Under the pieces are notes generated by a model that saw only the letters and a list, made by a program, of their open reading frames with translations, did no database searches and had not been told where the DNA came from. Both the position numbers and the translations under genes were made by a program. From an uncultured Mycoplasmatota bacterium (GTDB lineage: Bacteria; Bacillota_I; Bacilli_A; RF39; UBA660): a stretch of DNA of 40,840 nt. Within the stretch, counting starts at the first letter, position 1; each line of letters begins with the position of its first letter. Positions 14,565-24,551 of this stretch are shown piece after piece. Where the stretch lies: contig URBY01000010.1 in NCBI GenBank assembly GCA_900546245.1, positions 1-40,840 on the forward strand. Direction: 5' to 3'.

Positions 14565-16677
14565 TTTTATTACTTTCTACTAAATTAAAATCAATAGTAC
14601 TGTTTTCTTTTGAAGCATTAGTTACAACAACTCTTACTTTTTGTCCTAGTTTATACATTTTACCTTTCTTTTCTCCTCTTAATGTATGAGTAGTTTCATC
14701 AAATGTATAATAATCACCTTTAATTTCAGATATATGTACAAGACCTTCAATCATATTATCTAATTGTACAAATAAACCAAAATTCATAATTGAAGAAATA
14801 GTTCCATCATATTCTTCACCAATATGACTTTCCATATATTCTGCCATTTTCATTGATTCTACATCCCTTTCACAGTCAATAGAATCTCTTTCTTTTTCTG
14901 ATGCATGATCACAAAGTGCAGGTAAATTTTCATCCCAATATTCTATAAGTCTATTTAATTCTTTATCATTTGGCTCATTAAATATATATTTTCTTAGTAA
15001 ATTATGTACAGTTGTATCTGGGAATCTTCTGATAGGTGATGTAAAATGTGTATAACATTTTGAAGCTAGTCCATAGTGACCTAGATTTTCAGGCTTATAA
15101 ACTGCTTTTTTCATACATCTTAATAATAATGTAGATAAAATTTCAAAACCTTCTTTGTCTCTCAATTGATCAAGTATTTTTTTCATTGATTTTGGATAAA
15201 CAAAGTTTCTATCTCCAACAACATGGTAACCAAGCATACTAATTGAATTTAAGAATTCTTCAACTTTTTCATTATCTGGTACTTCGTGTACTCTGTATAC
15301 AAAAGGAAGTCCCATATAGAAAACATGTTCTGCGACTGTTTCGTTAGCAGCTATCATAAAGTCTTCAATCATATTTTCGCCTTTACCACGTTCTCTTAAA
15401 ACAACATCATAAGGCTTACAATTTTCATCAACTAATATTTTAGGTTCATCAACATCAAAGTCTAAGTATCCTCTTGCTAATTTTTCTTTTCTAAGAATTT
15501 TAGCAAGTTCCCACATTAATTTTAAATCATCTTTAAATGGTTCATATCCTTCAGGAGTTTCTTCATCATTTAATATTTTATTAACTTTTTTATAAGTCAT
15601 TTGGATTCTTGATCTTATAATACTTTCAAATATATCATGTGATACTATTTTGCCATTAGGAGTTATTTCCATTATACAAGATATTGCAAGCCTATCAACA
15701 TTGGGATTAAGTGAACATATTCCATTAGATAATTTATGAGGAAGCATTGGTACAACTCTATCAACTAAATATACACTTGTTCCTCTAGAATATGCTTCTT
15801 TATATAGTGCTGTACCTTCTTTTACATAATAAGATACATCTGCAATATGTACTCCTAAAATATAATTTTCACCTTTTTTACTGATTGATATTGCATCATC
15901 TATATCTTTTGTATCATCACCATCAATTGTGAATATTGTCATGTCAGTTAAATCTTTTCTACCTTTTCTATCACTATCAAGAACTTCACTAGGAAGTGCA
16001 TTAACTTCTTCCATAACTTCATCAGTAAATGTATCATTTATTCCATGATCATATATAATAGATAAAATATCAACACCAGGATCATTTTTATGACCAATTA
16101 TTTTAACTACTTCTCCTAAGTATTTATATTTACCCATTTCTTTTACTATACTTACTTGAATTTTGTGTCCGTCTACCAAATCATCCAAATCTTTATTATC
16201 TAAAATTATTTCCATTCTTAGTTTTTTATCATCTGGAATGAAATGAGGATTACCATCAATTATTTTATATTCACCAACAATTAAGTTATTTTCTTTCTTT
16301 AATACTTTTACAACTCTTCCTTCTGTTTTTTTACCGTTTTGTCCTTTTAGTTCTTCAACTACAACTAAATCATTATTTAAGGCACCATTCATGTTTTTAG
16401 CATCTATATAAATATCTTCATCTCTGCCATCTACTATTACAAAACCAAATCCTTTTTTATTTACACTTAATCTTCCTTTTAGTAAATGACTATTTTCAAA
16501 TAACATATATTTATCTTTATTTGATCTATAAACAGTATAACCTTCTTCTAATATTCTAAGGTCATCTAATAATTTTTTTAATTCTCCTGCAGTATTAAGA
16601 TTTAACTTATCACATATTTCACTTGCGGATAACGCTCTTTTTTCTTTTTCTAATAGTTCTATAATTTCTTCTCTCAT
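14539..16677 (-). CDS. rnr: Ribonuclease R
   Basis: 3'-to-5' processive exoribonuclease that degrades structured RNA and non-stop mRNAs during trans-translation. The domains in order are: an N-terminal winged helix (residues ~1-60), cold-shock domains (~65-220), the RNB catalytic domain (~240-575) with the acidic motif DGDDTKDIDDAISI, and the S1 domain (~620-705, GEEYDGTISSIMNFGLFVQL). The 712-residue length is normal for the family. RBS GGAGG precedes the ATG. A short hairpin with a T-run separates it from secG. It overlaps smpB at its 3' end. Confidence 0.96.
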   Translation of the reverse strand: MREEIIELLEKEKRALSASEICDKLNLNTAGELKKLLDDLRILEEGYTVYRSNKDKYMLFENSHLLKGRLSVNKKGFGFVIVDGRDEDIYIDAKNMNGALNNDLVVVEELKGQNGKKTEGRVVKVLKKENNLIVGEYKIIDGNPHFIPDDKKLRMEIILDNKDLDDLVDGHKIQVSIVKEMGKYKYLGEVVKIIGHKNDPGVDILSIIYDHGINDTFTDEVMEEVNALPSEVLDSDRKGRKDLTDMTIFTIDGDDTKDIDDAISISKKGENYILGVHIADVSYYVKEGTALYKEAYSRGTSVYLVDRVVPMLPHKLSNGICSLNPNVDRLAISCIMEITPNGKIVSHDIFESIIRSRIQMTYKKVNKILNDEETPEGYEPFKDDLKLMWELAKILRKEKLARGYLDFDVDEPKILVDENCKPYDVVLRERGKGENMIEDFMIAANETVAEHVFYMGLPFVYRVHEVPDNEKVEEFLNSISMLGYHVVGDRNFVYPKSMKKILDQLRDKEGFEILSTLLLRCMKKAVYKPENLGHYGLASKCYTHFTSPIRRFPDTTVHNLLRKYIFNEPNDKELNRLIEYWDENLPALCDHASEKERDSIDCERDVESMKMAEYMESHIGEEYDGTISSIMNFGLFVQLDNMIEGLVHISEIKGDYYTFDETTHTLRGEKKGKMYKLGQKVRVVVTNASKENSTIDFNLVESNKNGNNKQES

Positions 16678-16692
16678 ATTTCCTCCATATAA

Positions 16693-16716
16693 AACAAAAA
16701 GACATGAATATGTCTC
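16693..16716 (-). terminator. Weak terminator between secG and rnr
   Basis: Minus-strand stem AGACAT/ATGTCT with a 4-base loop, followed by TTTTTGTTTT. The 6-bp stem suggests partial termination, leaving some read-through to rnr. Confidence 0.55.
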
Positions 16717-16932
16717 TTACATTAATGACATTACTAAACAAATTACAAAAAATAATAATCCTAATATTAGTGTCATTCTACTTAAAAATAGTTCTGATCC
16801 TCTTTCTTTTCTTTGGGCAAAAAGTTCAGCGCTTGCACCCATCATTATATTACTAGCACTTTCTGCTTTTCCACTTTGTAATAAAACAACTGTTATTAAA
16901 AGGACTGATATTACTAATAATGCTACTTCCAT
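16717..16932 (-). CDS. secG: Preprotein translocase subunit SecG
   Basis: Auxiliary subunit of the SecYEG channel. The 71-residue protein has two transmembrane helices (~2-18 and ~52-70) flanking a loop with GASAELFAQRKERGSELFLSR, a clear SecG loop. RBS GAGGAGG lies upstream. SecG followed by rnr and smpB is a common Firmicutes order, which supports the call. Confidence 0.95.
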   Translation of the reverse strand: MEVALLVISVLLITVVLLQSGKAESASNIMMGASAELFAQRKERGSELFLSRMTLILGLLFFVICLVMSLM

Positions 16933-16975
16933 CTTGATTCCTCCTCATTTAAAACTAATATTATTTTATCATATT

Positions 16976-17908
16976 TTATATAAATTGCAAATACCATACG
17001 GAAAAATATATAATAATCATAATTATTGAAATAAATATATATATAAATTTGTTTTCTGATTTAAGTAATATTGAAATTGCAAATAAAATTGTTATAAATA
17101 TTCCACCAAATATGTAAAACATACTATATTTATCCGCATAACTATATATATAATTATCTTTAATAAACAAGTCAGATATCGCTAGTACTAAAAAATTAAA
17201 TATATTACTTCCAAGCATATTTGATATTGCCATGTTATAATTATTTAATTTTAATAATGCAAATGTTGTGACTACTTCTGGAAGACTTGTTGTAATTCCT
17301 AAAAGAATCGCACCTATAGAACTAGATGAAAATTTTGGATACATATGGGCTATTTTATCAGCTTGATATGTTAAAAGTACACTTAAAACTACCATGACAA
17401 TTCCAGTTAATATGAATTTTAACAAAATAAATTTCTGTTTTTCTTTTTTTTCTTCTTCTTCTTTTTTATCGTTTTTAAATACTGAATACATATAAACTAG
17501 ATATGCAAAAAATAATAATAAAGACACAATATTTACTATTATATTATGGCATCCTAATATGATAAATATGTAATCTGAAATTAATATTAAACATTCAAAT
17601 ATATATTTGTTTGATGTATTTCTAAATAGATTAGATTTAAAAAAATATATGTTGTAGACTGCTAAAACGAATATGTTAAACATATTACTTCCGACAATGT
17701 CACCAAAAGATAATGATGCATTATCTAAAACAACCGCAGATACACTTGTAACAAATTCTGGGAGACTAGTTATTGATGCGATTAAAAGTCCACCAATAAA
17801 AGCTGCTCCTACTTTAGACTCTCTAGATAAAACATCTCCATAATATGATAGTTTTATACTCATGTATATTGTACAAAAGGCTAGTAATAAAAAAAATATT
17901 CCGTCCAA
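16976..17908 (-). CDS. Sodium/calcium exchanger family (CaCA) membrane protein
   Basis: Cation antiporter of about ten transmembrane helices, 310 residues. The two inverted alpha-repeats are visible: GGLLIASITSLPEFVTS with GDIVGSNMFNIFVLA in the first half, and GAILLGITTSLPEVVTT with SNMLGSNIFNFLVLA in the second. The Glu of SLPE and the Asn of GSN-FN are the expected cation-binding residues. A Lys/Glu-rich cytoplasmic loop (KNDKKEEEEKKEKQKF) links the halves. The start is a TTG, supported by GAGGGTGA six bases upstream. The transported ion (Ca2+, with Na+, K+ or H+) cannot be told from sequence. Confidence 0.9.
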   Translation of the reverse strand: MDGIFFLLLAFCTIYMSIKLSYYGDVLSRESKVGAAFIGGLLIASITSLPEFVTSVSAVVLDNASLSFGDIVGSNMFNIFVLAVYNIYFFKSNLFRNTSNKYIFECLILISDYIFIILGCHNIIVNIVSLLLFFAYLVYMYSVFKNDKKEEEEKKEKQKFILLKFILTGIVMVVLSVLLTYQADKIAHMYPKFSSSSIGAILLGITTSLPEVVTTFALLKLNNYNMAISNMLGSNIFNFLVLAISDLFIKDNYIYSYADKYSMFYIFGGIFITILFAISILLKSENKFIYIFISIIMIIIYFSVWYLQFI

Positions 17909-17958
17909 ATTATCACCCTCTAATGAAGTATATTAATAAATTGGACAAAATATTTATA

Positions 17959-19194
17959 TTATTCATTTATTTGTTCATAAATTCTAAGTAATCTGTTATA
18001 TTTGCATACTCTATCTGTTCTAGATAAAGAACCTGTTTTTATTTGACCTAAAGAAAGTCCAACAGCTAAATCCGCAATGAATGTATCTTCTGTTTCACCA
18101 CTTCTATGTGAAATAATTGTTTTGTATCCTGCTTTTTTAGCCATATCAATGGTTTCTAAGGCTTCTGTTACTGTACCTATTTGATTAAATTTAATAAGTA
18201 TTGCATTTGCAGCTTTTTCTTTTATACCACGTGCAAGTAATTCTTTATTAGTAACAAATAAATCATCTCCAACTATTTGAACTCTATCACCTATTTTTTT
18301 AGTTAATAATCTAAATCCTTCAAAATCACCTTCATCTAATGGATCTTCTATTGAAACAATAGGATATTTACTTATTAAATCCTCATAATAGCTAACCATT
18401 TCTTCTTTGGTTTTCTTTTCACCAGTTCCAGAGAATACATATAAATTAGTGTTTTCATCATAAAATTCTGAAGCAGCAACATCAAGTCCAAGTTTAACAT
18501 CAATACCAGGAGTATAACCTGCTTGTTTAATAGCGTCAACTATATATTCTAATGCTTCTTCATTTGAACTTAAGTTTGGTGCAAATCCACCTTCATCACC
18601 TACTGAAGTATTATATCCTTTTTCTTTTAATACTTTTTTAAGGTTATGAAATACTTCTGCTCCACATCTAATTCTTTCTCTAAAATCTTTATTTTGTGGT
18701 AATATCATAAATTCTTGGAAGTCAAGTAAGTTATCTGCATGAGCTCCACCGTTTAAAATATTCATCATAGGATATGGTAAATCTTTTCCATCTCCAACAT
18801 ATTCATATAATTCAACATTTTCTTCATTTGCAGCTGCTTTAAGACAAGCTAATGAAACTGCAAGCATAGCGTTTGCACCTAAATTACTTTTTGATTTTGT
18901 TCCATCTAATATTATCATCTTATTATCTATTTCTTTTTGATTTTTTACTTCCATTCCTAGTATTTCAGGTGTAATCTTTGTTTTAACATTATTAACTGCT
19001 TTTAAAACACCTTTACCCATAAATCTACTATCATTATCTCTTAATTCTAATGCTTCATTACTACCAGTTGATGCTCCACTTGGTACACTTGCACGTCCAA
19101 ACGCACCATTTTCTGTAAGTACATCTACTTCTACAGTAGGATTACCTCTTGAATCTAAAATTTCTCTTGCTTTTACATCTATTATTTTACTCAT
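17959..19194 (-). CDS. eno: Enolase (phosphopyruvate hydratase)
   Basis: Glycolytic enzyme converting 2-phosphoglycerate to phosphoenolpyruvate. N-terminal DVKAREILDSRGNPTVEV and GAFGRASVPSGASTG, then metal-ligand segment SIEDPLDEGDFEG, catalytic GDDLFVTN and ILIKFNQIGT, and SHRSGETEDT near the C-terminus are the standard motifs. I placed the start at the ATG at 19194, since the in-frame ATG at 19209 overlaps the RBS GGAGG. The product is 411 residues, slightly short of the usual ~430 because the C-terminal end is trimmed (ends YEQINE). It is probably monocistronic and divergent from the FemAB-like gene. Confidence 0.97.
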   Translation of the reverse strand: MSKIIDVKAREILDSRGNPTVEVDVLTENGAFGRASVPSGASTGSNEALELRDNDSRFMGKGVLKAVNNVKTKITPEILGMEVKNQKEIDNKMIILDGTKSKSNLGANAMLAVSLACLKAAANEENVELYEYVGDGKDLPYPMMNILNGGAHADNLLDFQEFMILPQNKDFRERIRCGAEVFHNLKKVLKEKGYNTSVGDEGGFAPNLSSNEEALEYIVDAIKQAGYTPGIDVKLGLDVAASEFYDENTNLYVFSGTGEKKTKEEMVSYYEDLISKYPIVSIEDPLDEGDFEGFRLLTKKIGDRVQIVGDDLFVTNKELLARGIKEKAANAILIKFNQIGTVTEALETIDMAKKAGYKTIISHRSGETEDTFIADLAVGLSLGQIKTGSLSRTDRVCKYNRLLRIYEQINE

Positions 19195-19213
19195 AATATC
19201 ATCCTCCAAATTA

Positions 19214-19242
19214 ATTATAACTCAAACTTTAATTTATGACAT
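19214..19242 (-). promoter_or_regulatory. Promoter of eno
   Basis: TATAAT (19214-19219) with a 17-base spacer to ATGTCA (19237-19242), four of six matches to the -35 consensus. It lies 20 bases upstream of the start codon. Confidence 0.45.
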
Positions 19243-19296
19243 ACTTTTTATATATTTTGTTGTAAAATAACAGTATAATATTAATAATAATTATGT

Positions 19297-19302
19297 TATA
19301 AT
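19297..19302 (+). promoter_or_regulatory. -10 element of the FemAB-like gene
   Basis: TATAAT preceded by TGT (extended -10), 24 bases before the ATG; RBS AAAGGAG at 19311-19317. No good -35 is visible. Confidence 0.5.
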
Positions 19303-19325
19303 ATATAGGTAAAGGAGTATAACTT

Positions 19326-20597
19326 ATGGAAATAATTCAAATAACTAAAGAAGAATTTGATAAATTTGCTGAAAATTATCCAAATAAAAACTTTTACCAA
19401 ACAGGTGCATATGGTACCCTTATGGATAGACATTCTTTTGATGATTATTATTTAGCTATGAAAGATGAATCTTCAAATATTAAAGCTGCAACTTTGATTT
19501 TAATAAAAAAAGAATTATGGGGTTATAAATGGGGATATTGTCCAAGAGGTTATTTAATTGACTTTAATGATTTCAATTTACTTGAAACATTTACAAAACT
19601 ATTAACTCAATTCTTAAATAAAAGAAATTTCATGTTCGTTAAAATAGATCCATATATTATTTATAAATCAAGGGATAAAAAAGGAAATGTTATACCAGGA
19701 ATAGACAATAGTAAAACAGTAGATGATTTAATTAAACTAGGATATGAACATACTGGATTTAATTTAAACTTTGAAAATTTGAAACCAAGATGGAATGCAG
19801 TAACAACAACAAATAGTACTGAAGATTTATTTTCTAGATTTAGTAAAGAAATAAGAAATAAAATAAGAAAAGCAGATAAAATGGGTATTGAAATTCTTCA
19901 AGGCAATGCAACAACAGTTAAACAATTTTATTCTCTTATCGATAAAAAACATTCTAGAAAACTAAATTACTATCTAGACATGATGGAAATATTAGGAAAA
20001 AAAGATATGATTGATTTATATTTTGCTAAATTAGATACAGCTAAATATATAGAAAAAAGCAAGGAATTATTTGAAGAACAAGAAAAAAGAAATAATGAAA
20101 TAAATCAAGAATTAGAAGAAAATATTAACAGCAATAATACAACTAATATTATAAAAAGAAAAATGGCTTCAGATATTTTATTAAACAATTGTAAACAAAA
20201 TGTAATAAATGCAACTAATCTTTATAAAGAATATCCTTCCGGAGTAATAATTGGTGCAAACGCTATAATAAAATATAACAAAGAAATATTTTTCCTAATT
20301 GATGGATATAAACCAGAATTTAAAAGATATTGTCCTAATCATTATCTAAAATATCAAATTATGGAAATATTTAGAAATGAAGGTTATACAAGAATGCATT
20401 TAAATGGCATTTCCGGTGATTTTAATAAAAATAGTACATATTATGGTCTTACTAGATTTAAACTTGGATTCGCATCAGAAATAGAAGAATATATCGGTGA
20501 ATTTACACTAGTAATAAATAAAAGAAAATATAAAAACTATCTTAAAATGAAAAATGCAAAAGATTGGTTAAATACTCCTGCTTTTCAAAAAAAATAA
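19326..20597 (+). CDS. FemAB/MurM-type aminoacyltransferase (peptidoglycan cross-bridge)
   Basis: Adds amino acids from aminoacyl-tRNA to the lysine of the lipid-linked peptidoglycan precursor. It has two GNAT-like halves. The first contains FYQTGAYGTLMDRHSF and WGYKWGYCPRGYLID, the second GVIIGANAIIKYNKEIFFLIDGY and LNGISGDFNKNSTYYGLTRFKLGF. A coiled-coil arm (~240-295, Lys/Glu/Asn-rich) is inserted in the second half, as in FemA and MurM. The 423-residue length is normal. The promoter is divergent from eno and a terminator follows. The amino acid and position it adds cannot be told. Confidence 0.92.
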   Translation: MEIIQITKEEFDKFAENYPNKNFYQTGAYGTLMDRHSFDDYYLAMKDESSNIKAATLILIKKELWGYKWGYCPRGYLIDFNDFNLLETFTKLLTQFLNKRNFMFVKIDPYIIYKSRDKKGNVIPGIDNSKTVDDLIKLGYEHTGFNLNFENLKPRWNAVTTTNSTEDLFSRFSKEIRNKIRKADKMGIEILQGNATTVKQFYSLIDKKHSRKLNYYLDMMEILGKKDMIDLYFAKLDTAKYIEKSKELFEEQEKRNNEINQELEENINSNNTTNIIKRKMASDILLNNCKQNVINATNLYKEYPSGVIIGANAIIKYNKEIFFLIDGYKPEFKRYCPNHYLKYQIMEIFRNEGYTRMHLNGISGDFNKNSTYYGLTRFKLGFASEIEEYIGEFTLVINKRKYKNYLKMKNAKDWLNTPAFQKK

Positions 20598-20601
20598 TAA
20601 A

Positions 20602-20636
20602 AAATCAAGAAATTTTATAATTCTTGATTTTTTTTA
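20602..20636 (+). terminator. Terminator of the FemAB-like gene
   Basis: Stem AAATCAAGAA/TTCTTGATTT with a loop of nine bases (612-620), followed by a T-run, five bases after the stop codon. Confidence 0.85.
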
Positions 20637-20670
20637 GTTATGAATAATCTATTAACTATATTTTTACAAC

Positions 20671-20702
20671 AAAAAAAGTTCTTTTTCAAGAACCTTTTTT
20701 TA
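20671..20702 (-). terminator. Terminator of tuf, bidirectional
   Basis: Stem GTTCTT/AAGAAC (78-83 with 88-93), loop of four, flanked by A and T runs on both strands. It separates the convergent tuf and FemAB-like transcripts. Confidence 0.85.
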
Positions 20703-20706
20703 TTTA

Positions 20707-21891
20707 TTATTTATCAATCTTAGTAACAATACCAGCACCAACTGTTCTACCACCTTCACGAATAGAGAACTTAGTTCCTTCTTCAAGAGCGATAGGAGCA
20801 ATTAATTCAATGTGCATTTTAACATTGTCACCTGGCATAACCATTTCAGTTCCTTCTGGTAATGTAACAACACCTGTTACGTCAGTAGTTCTGAAATAGA
20901 ATTGTGGACGATAATTTGTGAAGAATGGAGTATGTCTTCCGCCTTCTTCTTTACTTAATACATATACTTCGCATTCGAAAGTAGTATGTGGAGTAACTGA
21001 ACCTGGTTTAGCAAGTACTTGTCCTCTTTGTACTTCTTCTCTTGAGATACCACGTAATAATACACCAGCGTTATCTCCTGCTTCAGCATAGTCTAATTGT
21101 TTACGGAACATTTCGATTCCTGTAACAACTGTTTTTTTAGTATCATGTAAACCAACGATTTCAACTTCGTCGTTAAGTTTTAATTGACCTCTTTCAACAC
21201 GTCCTGTAACAACTGTTCCACGACCAGTAATAGTGAATACATCTTCAATACTCATTAAGAATGGTTTGTCAGTATCTCTTTCTGGAGTTGGAATATATTC
21301 GTCAACAGCGTTTAATAATTCATCAATCTTTTCTTCATACTTTGGATCTCCTTCAAGAGCTTTTAAAGCTGAACCGAAGATAAATGGAGTATTGTCTCCG
21401 TCAAATCCATATTGAGTTAATAAGTCTCTAACATCCATTTCTACTAATTCAAGCATTTCTGGATCATCAACCATATCACATTTATTGATGAATACAACGA
21501 TTCTTGGAACACCAACTTGACGAGCAAGTAAGATATGTTCTCTTGTTTGAGCCATAGCTCCGTCTGTAGCAGCTATAACTAGGATAGCACCATCCATTTG
21601 TGCAGCACCAGTGATCATGTTTTTAACATAATCAGCGTGACCTGGACAGTCAACGTGTGCATAATGACGTTTATCTGTTTCATATTCAACGTGTGCTGTA
21701 TTGATTGTAATACCACGTTCTCTTTCTTCTGGAGCTTTATCTATATCAGCATAAGCTTCAAATTTAGCTAATCCTTTATCTGCTTGTCTTTTAGTAATAG
21801 CTGCAGTTAAAGTTGTTTTACCATGGTCTACGTGTCCAATTGTACCAATGTTAACATGTGGTTTTCCACGATTAAATTTTTCTTTTGCCAT
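20707..21891 (-). CDS. tuf: Elongation factor Tu
   Basis: GTPase that brings aminoacyl-tRNA to the ribosome. P-loop G19-HVDHGK-T26, switch II DCPGHADYVKNMITGAAQMDG, the NKCD guanine motif, and the C-terminal GGRTVGAGIVTKI. The length of 394 residues is normal. It is downstream of fusA with its own promoter (21924-21952) and RBS AAAGGAGG, and ends in a strong terminator. Its codon and base use is GC-richer than the neighbours, as expected of a highly expressed gene. Confidence 0.98.
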   Translation of the reverse strand: MAKEKFNRGKPHVNIGTIGHVDHGKTTLTAAITKRQADKGLAKFEAYADIDKAPEERERGITINTAHVEYETDKRHYAHVDCPGHADYVKNMITGAAQMDGAILVIAATDGAMAQTREHILLARQVGVPRIVVFINKCDMVDDPEMLELVEMDVRDLLTQYGFDGDNTPFIFGSALKALEGDPKYEEKIDELLNAVDEYIPTPERDTDKPFLMSIEDVFTITGRGTVVTGRVERGQLKLNDEVEIVGLHDTKKTVVTGIEMFRKQLDYAEAGDNAGVLLRGISREEVQRGQVLAKPGSVTPHTTFECEVYVLSKEEGGRHTPFFTNYRPQFYFRTTDVTGVVTLPEGTEMVMPGDNVKMHIELIAPIALEEGTKFSIREGGRTVGAGIVTKIDK

Positions 21892-21923
21892 TTAAATTTC
21901 CTCCTTTTTTAATGTACAAAACT

Positions 21924-21952
21924 ATTGTATCTAATTCTTGAAAAAATATCAA
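21924..21952 (-). promoter_or_regulatory. Internal promoter for tuf
   Basis: TTGATA (21947-21952), a 17-base spacer and TACAAT (21924-21929) between fusA and tuf. It lets tuf be made independently of the str operon. Confidence 0.65.
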
Positions 21953-21972
21953 GTATTATTCTTATTTAAATC

Positions 21973-24045
21973 CTAATTTTTACCCATTTTTTTAATAATT
22001 TCTTCAGTAATATTCTTAGGAACTTCTTCATAGTGATCAAATGTCATTGTAAAGTTTCCTCTACCTTGTGTATTTGATCTTAATGTTGTAACATAACCAA
22101 ACATTTCAGCAAGTGGAACCATTGCTTCAATAGCAAGAGCATTTCCTCTAGCTTCTTGTCCCATAGGACGTCCTCTTCTTGCTGTAATGTCACCCATTAC
22201 GTTACCTAAATATTCTTCTGGAACGATTATTTGAACGTTCATTATTGGTTCTAGAAGAACTGGTTTACATTTATTTCTAGCTTCTTTTAAAGCAAGTGAA
22301 GCTGCAACTTTAAATGCCATTTCGTTTGAGTCAACATCATGGTAAGATCCATCAAATAATGTTGCTTTAACATCTATCATTGGGAATCCTGCTAAAATAC
22401 CAGATTCCATAGCTTCTTGTAATCCTTTATCAGTTACTGGAATATATTCTCTTGGAACTACACCACCAACAACTGCATCAACGAATTCATATCCTTTACC
22501 TGGATTTGGTTCAAATTTAACCCATACGTGACCATATTGTCCACGACCACCAGATTGTTTAATAAATTTACCTTCACAATCAGCAGCTTGAGTTATTGTT
22601 TCACGATAAGCAACTTGTGGAGCACCAACAGCTGCTTCAACATTAAATTCTCTCTTCATTCTATCAACGATTATATCTAGATGAAGTTCACCCATACCAG
22701 CAATTATAGTTTGACCTGTTTCTGGGTTTGTAGAAGCTCTAAATGTTGGGTCTTCTTCTGCTAATTTTTGAAGTGCAATTCCCATTTTTTCTTGGTCAGC
22801 TTTTGACTTTGGTTCAACAGTTAATTCAATAACTGGTTCTGGAAATTCCATAGATTCAAGAATACAAGCATGTTTTTCATCACATAAAGTGTTACCTGTA
22901 GTAGTATTCTTAAGTCCTACTGCTGCAGCTATATCACCTGTGTATACATCTGTGATTTCTTGTCTATTATTAGCATGCATTTGTAATATACGTCCAACTC
23001 TTTCTTTTACATTCTTAGTTGAGTTAAGTACATATGAACCACTTGATAAGTGTCCAGAATATACTCTGAAGAATGTTAATTTACCAACGAATGGGTCAGT
23101 CATAACTTTAAATGCTAATGCTGAGAATGGTTCTGAATCAGATGGATGTCTAACGATTTCTTCTCCGTCCATATCAGTTCCTTTTATAGATGCTATATCA
23201 GTTGGTGCTGGTAAGTAATCAATAACAGCATCAAGTAATAATTTAACACCTGTATTTTTATATGCAGATCCGCACATAACTGGGAAGAATTCAGCAGCAA
23301 GTGTACCTTTTCTAATACAAGCTTTAATTTCTTCAACAGTTGGTTCTTCACCTTCAAGATATTTTTCCATTATTGCTTCATCAAATTCAACAACTGTATC
23401 AATTAAATCAGCACGTCTTTCTTCAACTAAATCTTTTAATTCAGCTGGAATTTCGATTATTTCTGGATTTTCTTCAGGTTTTTCATCATATTTATAAGCT
23501 GTTCTAGTGATTAAATCAATAATACCAGTTAGCTCATCACCTGCTCCTATTGGCCATTCAATAGGTTTAGCAAGTACACCAAGTCTATCCTTAATTGTTT
23601 TTAAACTATATTCGAAGTCTGCACCTGTTTTATCCATCTTATTTGCAAAAATAATACGAGGAACTTTAAATTCAGTTGCTTGTCTCCATACTGTTTCTGT
23701 TTGTGGTTCAACACCTGCTTGTGCATCAATAAGTGCAACAGCACCATCTAATACACGAAGTGATCTAGATACTTCAACTGTAAAGTCAACGTGACCTGGA
23801 GTATCTATTATGTTATATCTATATCCTTTCCAGTATGCTGTTGTAGCAGCTGAAGTAATAGTTATACCACGTTCTTGTTCTTGTTCCATCCAGTCCATTT
23901 GTGAAGCACCATCATGAGTTTCACCAATTTTATGGATTTTGTGAGTATGGAATAATATACGTTCTGTTGTTGTTGTTTTACCAGCATCAATGTGAGCCAT
24001 TATTCCAAAGTTTCTTGTTTTTTCTAACGAATATTCACGAGCCAT
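21973..24045 (-). CDS. fusA: Elongation factor G
   Basis: Translocase GTPase of the ribosome. P-loop AHIDAGKTT (17-25), switch II DTPGHVDFT, guanine motif NKMDKTG, domain IV HVWVKFEPNPGKGYEF, and the C-terminal VPLAEMFGYVTTLRSNTQGR. The length of 690 residues is normal. It lies 14 bases after rpsG with RBS AAAGGAA. It is part of the str operon rpsL-rpsG-fusA. Nothing suggests a fusidic-acid-resistance paralogue. Confidence 0.98.
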   Translation of the reverse strand: MAREYSLEKTRNFGIMAHIDAGKTTTTERILFHTHKIHKIGETHDGASQMDWMEQEQERGITITSAATTAYWKGYRYNIIDTPGHVDFTVEVSRSLRVLDGAVALIDAQAGVEPQTETVWRQATEFKVPRIIFANKMDKTGADFEYSLKTIKDRLGVLAKPIEWPIGAGDELTGIIDLITRTAYKYDEKPEENPEIIEIPAELKDLVEERRADLIDTVVEFDEAIMEKYLEGEEPTVEEIKACIRKGTLAAEFFPVMCGSAYKNTGVKLLLDAVIDYLPAPTDIASIKGTDMDGEEIVRHPSDSEPFSALAFKVMTDPFVGKLTFFRVYSGHLSSGSYVLNSTKNVKERVGRILQMHANNRQEITDVYTGDIAAAVGLKNTTTGNTLCDEKHACILESMEFPEPVIELTVEPKSKADQEKMGIALQKLAEEDPTFRASTNPETGQTIIAGMGELHLDIIVDRMKREFNVEAAVGAPQVAYRETITQAADCEGKFIKQSGGRGQYGHVWVKFEPNPGKGYEFVDAVVGGVVPREYIPVTDKGLQEAMESGILAGFPMIDVKATLFDGSYHDVDSNEMAFKVAASLALKEARNKCKPVLLEPIMNVQIIVPEEYLGNVMGDITARRGRPMGQEARGNALAIEAMVPLAEMFGYVTTLRSNTQGRGNFTMTFDHYEEVPKNITEEIIKKMGKN

Positions 24046-24059
24046 ATTCTATTCCTTTC

Positions 24060-24527
24060 CTACCATCTATAATGAGCAAATGCTTTATTAGCTTCTGCCA
24101 TTCTATGAGTATCATCTTTTTTCTTATATGCTGCTCCTGTTTGATTTGAAGCATCAATTATTTCACTAGCTAATTTTTCAGCCATTGATTTACCACTTCT
24201 ACTTCTTGAAGCATTAACTAACCAACGAAGTGCTAAAGCTTGTGCTCTATCTGCTCTAACTTCAACTGGAACAGAGTAGTTAGCACCACCAACTCTTCTT
24301 GATTTAACTTCTAGAACTGGAGTAATATTTTCTAAAGCTTTATTAAATACGTCCATAGGATTTTCATTTGTTCTTTCTTGGATCATATCAAATGCTTTAT
24401 ATACGATTGTTTGAGCTTTTCCTCTCTTACCATCAAGCATAATTTGATTGATAAGTTTTGTTATAACTTTTGAGTTATAAATTGGATCTGCTAAAACATC
24501 TCTTTTTACTGCACGTCTTTTTCTCAT
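24060..24527 (-). CDS. rpsG: 30S ribosomal protein S7
   Basis: Assembles the 3' domain of 16S rRNA. N-terminal MRKRRAVKRDVLADPIYNSK, then IMLDGKRGKAQTIVY, EVKSRRVGGANYSVPVEV and the tail HRMAEANKAFAHYRW are diagnostic. The length of 155 residues is normal. RBS AAAGGAG precedes the ATG. It is second in the rpsL-rpsG-fusA unit; S7 is the usual autoregulator of this operon. Confidence 0.98.
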   Translation of the reverse strand: MRKRRAVKRDVLADPIYNSKVITKLINQIMLDGKRGKAQTIVYKAFDMIQERTNENPMDVFNKALENITPVLEVKSRRVGGANYSVPVEVRADRAQALALRWLVNASRSRSGKSMAEKLASEIIDASNQTGAAYKKKDDTHRMAEANKAFAHYRW

Positions 24528-24551
24528 TGTGTTCTCCTTTCTATTTATTTA

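Noticed and set aside
22889..23218. Plus-strand protein gene inside fusA
   Set aside because: Antisense frame to a highly conserved gene, without RBS; a shadow. The same holds for plus-strand frames in tuf, rpoB, rpoC, ftsH, murC and rplL.
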